This document shows positions 6,240-10,032 of a stretch of DNA of 10,032 bases, in pieces. The number at the start of each line of letters is the position of its first letter. The first letter of the stretch is position 1. This DNA comes from Bacteroidota bacterium (GTDB lineage Bacteria; Bacteroidota; Rhodothermia; Rhodothermales; UBA10348): assembly GCA_004356265.1 (NCBI GenBank), contig SMXK01000141.1:1-10032 (forward strand), written 5' to 3'. A model generated the notes under the pieces. It did no database searches. It saw only the letters and a program-made list of their open reading frames with translations, and was not told the DNA's origin. Both the position numbers and the translations under genes were made by a program.

Positions 6240-8117
6240 ATGACGGAAGACGTCGCCATCGGCGCGGAAGGCGGTAGTACGGAAAACCCCGGAACGGACA
6301 GTCCCGGTACGGAAAATCCTGCTGCGGAAAATCCCGGAACTGTTACTCTTTCTGTTCCCTCACCGGACGCACCCAGCCTGCTCGATCAGTACACGGCCCA
6401 CTATCCTGAGTGGGTTCAGGAGTTCGCGCGAAAATATTTCACCAAGACGCTCACGCAGTTTCTTCTGTACGGAAATGTTCGCGACCTGGTGCCGACAGTC
6501 GGTGCGGACGGCAAAACGGAATTTGTCACGATGAGAGACTTCATGACCTATGACCTGTTTGCGTCGCGGGACATTATCATATTCTACGACCGATCCGCCG
6601 GCATTCATTTTGCCGATAAAAACTCCCAGAAAGACTTCAATCAAGCGCTTTCAGGATACGACACAATTTTCGGGACGGAATACGCCAAAAAACTTCCGAA
6701 GGACCCGGTACGGGTATTGTCGGTTCTTGAAAATTATTTCCGAATTCGGCTCGCTGATGGAAAACGCATCGCCTGCGTAATTGACTACGCCGAGACGGTC
6801 ATACCGATGGCCGAAGCTTCCCATTATTCATCTGAAGACCGTAATGCGTTGGTGTTCTTGCAGAAATGGGCTCATGATCCTCTATTTTTGTCCAGTGATT
6901 TTACGATTACCCTGGTTGCTGAAAATCTCACAGAATTGAATCAGCAGCTCGTTCAGAGTGCTTACACGGCTGAAATCAAAATTCCGATTCCAGGAGCCGA
7001 AGAGAGGGAAAAGTATGTCGATTACTACCTGGAAGGGCGCGAAGACGAGTTCAAACGACATTCGGAGGTCGCTCCAAAAAGACTGGCATCAAACACGGCG
7101 GGTCTCGGATATATTCAGCTCAGAAGCATTCTGGCCGACGTACTGGAAAATAGGCGCGAACTGACCTTTGAAGTCCTGTCCGGGATGAAAAAGGAATTCA
7201 TCGAAGCCGAAGCCCACGGAATGCTCGAGTTCGTTGAAACGAAGATGAACCTGGATATGGTCGCCGGTCATCGTGAGGCGAAAGCACATTTACGCGATGC
7301 CGCCGTAGCGCTGCGAACAGGGAATCCGGATGTAATGCCCATGGGATATCTGGTGAGCGGTCCGGTTGGGTGCGGAAAAACGTTTCTGATAAATTGTTTC
7401 GCGGGCGATATCGGAATTCCGATGGTTACTCTGAAAAATTTCAGGTCGCAATGGCAGGGTCAAACCGAAGCTAATCTGGAGAAAATTCTCTCCTTGCTGG
7501 AAGCCATGACGCCCGTAGCCGTGATGATCGATGAAGCGGATGCGGCTCTGGGCAATCGAGATTCCGGAGGGGACTCGGGTGTATCCAAACGGGTGTTTGG
7601 ACAGATCGCCGCCTTCATGAGCGATTCCAAACATCGCGGCAAAGTTATCTGGTTTCTTGTGACGGCTCGTCCGGATTACATGCCGGTTGACCTCAAAAGG
7701 CAGGGCCGGGCAGAAGAACACATCGCGCTGTTTTACCCATCCACGCGCGACGAACGTGAAGAATTACTTCGCGTTATGCTGAAACGAACAGGAGTAAAAG
7801 TCAAGGTGAGCGACGTCCCGGAATCCCTATTAAATGGAGATAAGACATTTAGTGGCGCAGACATGGAAGCGTTTCTAACCCGGGCCAAGTTTCGCGCAGC
7901 CGCGGACGGAAGAAATAAAGGAAAGGTAACCACACGGATTTTGCAGGATGTGGTAGACGATTTTATTCCACCCACCTATCCCCTCGAAATAGAACTTCAG
8001 ACCCTGGTTGCGGTTCTGGAATGCACGAGCAGGCAGTTATTGCCAGAGCAGTACAAGGTGATGGACCGCGAGACCATCGTTCGCCGCGTCGAGGAATTGA
8101 AGAGACTCGTTTCCTGA
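6240..8117 (+). CDS. AAA+ ATPase with degenerate N-terminal AAA-like half and Pro-rich tail
   Basis: A 625-residue predicted cytoplasmic ATPase. Residues 1-45 are low-complexity, with four five-residue units resembling TENPG. Residues 50-320 look like a degenerate AAA module: FLLYGNVRD at 74-82 and a Walker-B-like CVIDYAE at 179-185, but no P-loop. The canonical AAA domain spans about 340-580. It has VAGHREAK, Walker A GPVGCGKT at 374-381, Walker B VMIDEAD at 428-434, and a second region of homology reading TARPDYMP with KRQGR at 486-490 as the likely arginine-finger strip. Sensor-1 usually reads TNRPD; here Asn is replaced by Ala. The tandem layout recalls Ycf46-type ATPases, though that is resemblance by eye. 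No Shine-Dalgarno precedes the ATG. No transmembrane segment is seen. It ends 21 bases from a convergent antitoxin gene. The substrate is unknown; a remodelling or chaperone role is family-level inference. Confidence 0.9.
   Translation: MTEDVAIGAEGGSTENPGTDSPGTENPAAENPGTVTLSVPSPDAPSLLDQYTAHYPEWVQEFARKYFTKTLTQFLLYGNVRDLVPTVGADGKTEFVTMRDFMTYDLFASRDIIIFYDRSAGIHFADKNSQKDFNQALSGYDTIFGTEYAKKLPKDPVRVLSVLENYFRIRLADGKRIACVIDYAETVIPMAEASHYSSEDRNALVFLQKWAHDPLFLSSDFTITLVAENLTELNQQLVQSAYTAEIKIPIPGAEEREKYVDYYLEGREDEFKRHSEVAPKRLASNTAGLGYIQLRSILADVLENRRELTFEVLSGMKKEFIEAEAHGMLEFVETKMNLDMVAGHREAKAHLRDAAVALRTGNPDVMPMGYLVSGPVGCGKTFLINCFAGDIGIPMVTLKNFRSQWQGQTEANLEKILSLLEAMTPVAVMIDEADAALGNRDSGGDSGVSKRVFGQIAAFMSDSKHRGKVIWFLVTARPDYMPVDLKRQGRAEEHIALFYPSTRDEREELLRVMLKRTGVKVKVSDVPESLLNGDKTFSGADMEAFLTRAKFRAAADGRNKGKVTTRILQDVVDDFIPPTYPLEIELQTLVAVLECTSRQLLPEQYKVMDRETIVRRVEELKRLVS
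6279..6338 (+). repeat. Four 15-bp in-frame repeats in the ATPase N-terminus
   Basis: Four tandem 15-base units encode TENPG, TDSPG, TENPA and AENPG (residues 14-33). Units one and three are the closest at DNA level (acggaaaaccccgga versus acggaaaatcctgct). The period keeps the reading frame, so copy number could vary without destroying the protein. The encoded tail is acidic, flexible and proline-rich. Confidence 0.75.
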
Positions 8118-8124
8118 TCGGGAG

Positions 8125-8149
8125 CTGCGACCGCGTTTTTATTTCGCAG
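8125..8149. terminator. Inverted repeat between convergent genes, possible bidirectional terminator
   Basis: CTGCGA (8125-8130) and TCGCAG (8144-8149) form a perfect six-base inverted repeat with a 13-base loop that contains a run of five T. It lies just after the ATPase stop and covers the last codons of the convergent antitoxin gene. The position suits a shared terminator, but no T tract follows the stem on the plus strand. Confidence 0.35.
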
Positions 8150-8345
8150 AACGTTTTCCGCCTGGCTCCTGAGAGTTGATCAATTTTTCGTACACATGGT
8201 AGCTGATCAGAACGGCATAGGGCTCATTGTTTTTCTGTATCAAGATGCCACTCTCAATCCCCTTGGCGTGATCGAGAAGTTCAGAAGTATTTGAACGAAG
8301 CTCTGTGATTGTAGCTACGGCTTCGATTCCTTTGGTAAAGTACAT
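8139..8345 (-). CDS. Phd/YefM-family antitoxin-like protein, no toxin adjacent
   Basis: A 68-residue protein with the Phd/YefM pattern: an N-terminal DNA-binding segment (EAVATITELRSNTSELLDHA), then a beta strand and turn (GILIQKNNEPYAVLIS) and a short helix (YEKLIN). Such antitoxins bind their own operator with the N-terminal half and neutralise a RelE- or Doc-type toxin with a flexible C-terminal tail. Here the tail after YEKLIN is only about 12 residues (SQEPGGKRSAK), short for toxin binding. An in-frame ATG at 8492 would add 49 residues rich in low-complexity sequence. I chose 8345 because the family similarity begins exactly there. No toxin gene lies on either side: downstream is the convergent ATPase and upstream is a 235-base gap. 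It may be an orphan antitoxin or a stand-alone repressor. Confidence 0.75.
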   Translation of the reverse strand: MYFTKGIEAVATITELRSNTSELLDHAKGIESGILIQKNNEPYAVLISYHVYEKLINSQEPGGKRSAK

Positions 8346-8349
8346 GGCT

Positions 8350-8376
8350 GGTATAGTACCTGATACATGCTGTACC
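8350..8376 (-). promoter_or_regulatory. Candidate autoregulatory operator of the antitoxin gene
   Basis: Two short palindromes lie immediately upstream of the antitoxin ATG: GGTA-TAG-TACC (8350-8360) and TACA-TGC-TGTA (8364-8374). Their centres are 14 bases apart. The pentamer GTACC also recurs directly at 8356-8360 and 8372-8376. Paired palindromes with TGTACA-like cores at the promoter are the usual operator layout of Phd/YefM antitoxins. Arms are only four bases, so chance is not excluded. TACTAT on the minus strand within this region could act as a -10. Confidence 0.4.
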
Positions 8377-8520
8377 TTGCCGGACGGACCGGTGGGGTTC
8401 GTAAGTTCAAACGGGAATGTTGTCTTTCTTGTCCGACACGAGAGGGATTTGTCGGGCAGAAAGAATATGAAAGAGTACACGAATAATACCACCTTTTTGT
8501 GTATTTATTTATCCACAATT

Positions 8521-8548
8521 TTGGAATCATCTATTTTGAGATCATAAT
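8521..8548 (+). promoter_or_regulatory. Candidate promoter of the microcompartment vertex gene
   Basis: TTGGAA (8521-8526), a 16-base spacer and CATAAT (8543-8548) make a reasonable sigma-70-like promoter. It would start transcription roughly 25 bases before the ATG at 8581. It suggests that the gene is transcribed on its own. If the host uses Bacteroidota-type promoters the elements could differ; the nearby TATTTTG is close to that -7 motif. Confidence 0.4.
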
Positions 8549-8580
8549 AGCATCAGGTGGTCTCATGGTGAAATCGGATT

Positions 8581-8859
8581 ATGCAACTGTGTAGAGTTAC
8601 AGGAACGATTGTAGCGTCTAAGAAAGCTGAATCGCTTCGCAAGGGAAAACTTCTGGTTGTGCATCCTATCGCGTTAGACGGAGAACTCGACGGAATCAAG
8701 GATATGCTGGCAATCGACCCCGGACTCGGAGCAGGGATACACGACGTTGTTTTGATCGCTCGCGAAGGGGCTGTGGTCAAACAATTGATGGGACGCGACG
8801 ACGTGCCGGCGAATGTGGTCGTAATCGGCATCGTTGACGATTGGAATGTCGGAGAATAG
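8581..8859 (+). CDS. EutN/CcmL-family bacterial microcompartment vertex protein (BMC-P)
   Basis: A 92-residue protein of the pentameric BMC-P family, which caps the vertices of carboxysomes and metabolosomes. The N-terminus MQLCRVTGTIVASKK is a clear family signature. It is followed by KGKLLVVHPI (21-30), AIDPGLGAGIHDVVLIA (44-60, matching the family pattern of D-x-V-GAG-x-GE-x-VL) and a C-terminal VIGIVDDWNV (81-90). Length is typical. The usual GSSAR after the VL strand is replaced by REGAVVKQL, and the GE pair reads HD. An upstream in-frame stop at 8569-8571 fixes the start at 8581; no Shine-Dalgarno is seen. No BMC-H or BMC-T shell gene and no clear cargo enzyme lies in the window, so it is either a satellite vertex gene for a shell encoded elsewhere or a pentamer with another use. 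Confidence 0.88.
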   Translation: MQLCRVTGTIVASKKAESLRKGKLLVVHPIALDGELDGIKDMLAIDPGLGAGIHDVVLIAREGAVVKQLMGRDDVPANVVVIGIVDDWNVGE

Positions 8860-8998
8860 ATCGGCCGTAGTACTGACGGGGACTCATTTTCAATCCTCAC
8901 TCCGTTAATTCCTCTCAGATTTGTCTCGTTTCACATTTGCACAGAGATTCATCATCCAATATCTTCGCGAACGACTTCACTCCTACCCTGCATTTCAC
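8860..8998 (+). promoter_or_regulatory. Intergenic region with candidate promoter for the amidohydrolase gene
   Basis: This 139-base gap has no recognisable gene. TTGCAC (8937-8942), a 17-base spacer and TATCTT (8960-8965) is a modest sigma-70-like promoter candidate. It would give a leader of about 27 bases. CCGT (8865-8868) and ACGG (8876-8879) could form a four-pair hairpin just after the vertex-protein stop, too weak to call a terminator. Confidence 0.3.
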
Positions 8999-10032
8999 AT
9001 GTCGACATCGTTCTCCCGCCTGGCCACTCACCTGGCTTCATATCTCGTCCTTGTATTGTTCGCTGGAGTTACCCAGCAGCACGCCTTTGCCCAGCGAAAC
9101 GCACCCGATATACCCGTCGTAACGGGTGCCATCGCCATCGAAAATGCCCGAATTGTCCAGGCCCCCGGTCGAATAATTGAGTCAGGTACGGTCGTCATCA
9201 GAGATGGGTTGATTGAGGCGGTCGGATCCAACGTCACCGTCCCGTACGATGCAGAACGCATCGACGGATCTGGCAAAACAATCTACGCCGCATTTATCGA
9301 CGGCCTCTCCAATACCGGTGTGCCTGCACCGAAAACCAGCAACAATCTTCCTGCTGTCCCTGACCGCTCCAATCCCCCGGATGACCGGGCCGGTATTCAG
9401 CCTCAGCGAGACGTACGCGATTTTATTTCGTCAGAGGAAAAATCTATCGATAAAATGCGGGCGTTGGGATTCGGAGCGTCTCACGTTGTGCTGCAAGGCA
9501 GAATGCTTCCCGGAAGCAGTGCCATTATACTCCACACGGGAGACAGTGCCAACGAAATGATTCTTCGTGGAGACGTCTCCATGTTCTCCCAATTCGTAGG
9601 CGCCCAAGGAATGTATCCGGGAACGCCGATGGCAATAATGTCGAAAATGAGGCAGCTCTACACGGAGGCCGGCAGGCGATCTCAGTTAGAAACTCTGTAC
9701 AAAGAATCACCTGCGGGCGCGACCCGTCCCGATTTCGACGCCGTCCACTATGCTTTTTTTCCTGTAATAAATGGTACCCAGCCAATCGTTTATTATGTAG
9801 ATGACGTCCTCGAAATTCGGCGCGCGCTGACGCTTCAAAATGAGCTGGGCTTCGATTTGATGTTAGCTGGAATAAATGAAGCTTTTGACGCCGTCGATGT
9901 TCTTGTAGAGGCCGATGTCCCCCTATTCGTAACGCTCGAATTACCGGAAAAACCGGACTGGATGTCTGAATTTAAAGCAGACTCGATCCAGTATATCCTG
10001 GACAACTACGATCCTGATGAACGTACCGCGTC
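8999..10032 (+). CDS. Exported amidohydrolase-like protein, 5' part only, metal-binding HxH missing
   Basis: The reading frame is open from an ATG at 8999 to the window end, giving 344 codons of a longer gene. The N-terminus is a Sec signal peptide: basic R7, a hydrophobic core YLVLVLFAGV (15-24) and a likely cut after AFA (29-31). Next comes the small beta-sandwich domain of amidohydrolases: AIENARIVQAPGRIIESGT (46-64), DGLIEAVGS (69-77), then DGSGKTIYAAFIDG (89-102). In active family members this segment reads PGFIDxHxH, and the two His bind metal. Here it is AAFIDGLSNTG (97-107), so both are absent. A later segment (EIRRALTLQNELGFDLMLAG) matches the barrel of periplasmic amidohydrolases. 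The protein may be a non-catalytic or altered-site member; such copies can sit in tandem with an active one, which the cut-off hides. No Shine-Dalgarno is visible and no upstream in-frame ATG was found. Confidence 0.85.
   Translation, partial: MSTSFSRLATHLASYLVLVLFAGVTQQHAFAQRNAPDIPVVTGAIAIENARIVQAPGRIIESGTVVIRDGLIEAVGSNVTVPYDAERIDGSGKTIYAAFIDGLSNTGVPAPKTSNNLPAVPDRSNPPDDRAGIQPQRDVRDFISSEEKSIDKMRALGFGASHVVLQGRMLPGSSAIILHTGDSANEMILRGDVSMFSQFVGAQGMYPGTPMAIMSKMRQLYTEAGRRSQLETLYKESPAGATRPDFDAVHYAFFPVINGTQPIVYYVDDVLEIRRALTLQNELGFDLMLAGINEAFDAVDVLVEADVPLFVTLELPEKPDWMSEFKADSIQYILDNYDPDERTA

Noticed and set aside
7290..7721. A 143-codon minus-strand open frame opposite the AAA domain
   Set aside because: It lies wholly opposite the Walker A and Walker B region of the ATPase and resembles no family.
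8139..8492. A longer antitoxin start at 8492 giving 117 residues
   Set aside because: The extra 49 residues have no Phd/YefM similarity, and the family match begins at the internal Met at 8345, just downstream of operator-like palindromes.
8315..8580. Possible toxin gene upstream of or overlapping the antitoxin (minus frame 8315-8530, plus frame 8305-8547)
   Set aside because: Neither translation shows a RelE, Doc, YoeB or PIN pattern; both look like chance frames across the antitoxin start and its promoter.
8865..8879. Hairpin terminator after the microcompartment vertex gene
   Set aside because: The stem is four pairs and no T tract follows directly.
1..10032. CRISPR array, tRNA, rRNA, insertion sequence or integron features
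   Set aside because: No regularly spaced repeats, no tRNA-like cloverleaf with a terminal CCA, and no transposase or integrase motif were seen by eye; short or divergent ones cannot be excluded without a search.

Overview
The window is ordinary-looking chromosomal DNA from a Gram-negative bacterium. Intergenic gaps are short, base composition is fairly even, and several genes lack a clear Shine-Dalgarno sequence. That habit, plus a Sec-exported amidohydrolase-like protein and an oxygen-dependent thiazole pathway, would fit an aerobic member of the Bacteroidota/Rhodothermota. This placement is inference only. No rRNA, tRNA, CRISPR array, insertion sequence or prophage gene was seen.

Positions 21-3732 (minus strand) hold a compact thiamin operon, transcribed thiO-thiS-thiG-tenI-thiD. 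ThiO oxidises glycine to the imine. ThiS carries the sulfur. ThiG builds the thiazole ring. A TenI/ThiE-fold protein follows that looks like the thiazole tautomerase TenI rather than thiamin-phosphate synthase. ThiD phosphorylates the pyrimidine. The last three genes overlap by one and four bases, so they are probably translationally coupled. The order recalls the Bacillus subtilis tenA-tenI-thiO-thiS-thiG-thiF-thiD operon. thiC, thiF and a convincing thiE are absent from the window, and no TPP riboswitch fits in the 81-base leader.

Positions 3814-4929 (plus) encode a second FAD-dependent oxidase of the DAO superfamily, divergent from thiO. Its C-terminus resembles the oxidase domain of MnmC more than ThiO. 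Positions 5019-6098 (plus) encode a class I fructose-bisphosphate aldolase of the FbaB/DhnA type.

Positions 6240-8117 (plus) encode a 625-residue AAA+ ATPase with a Pro/Gly/Thr-rich repeat tail, a degenerate AAA-like N-terminal half and a canonical C-terminal AAA domain. It converges with a small Phd/YefM-type antitoxin gene (8139-8345, minus) that has no partner toxin in sight. Positions 8581-8859 (plus) encode a bacterial-microcompartment vertex protein (EutN/CcmL family) with no shell or cargo gene clearly attached. From 8999 to the window end is the 5' part of an exported amidohydrolase-like gene whose usual HxH metal-binding motif is missing.

The most unusual stretch is 6240-8998, where a tandem AAA ATPase, an orphan antitoxin and an orphan microcompartment vertex protein sit together, just downstream of an aldolase. 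Nothing in the sequence proves that they form one system.
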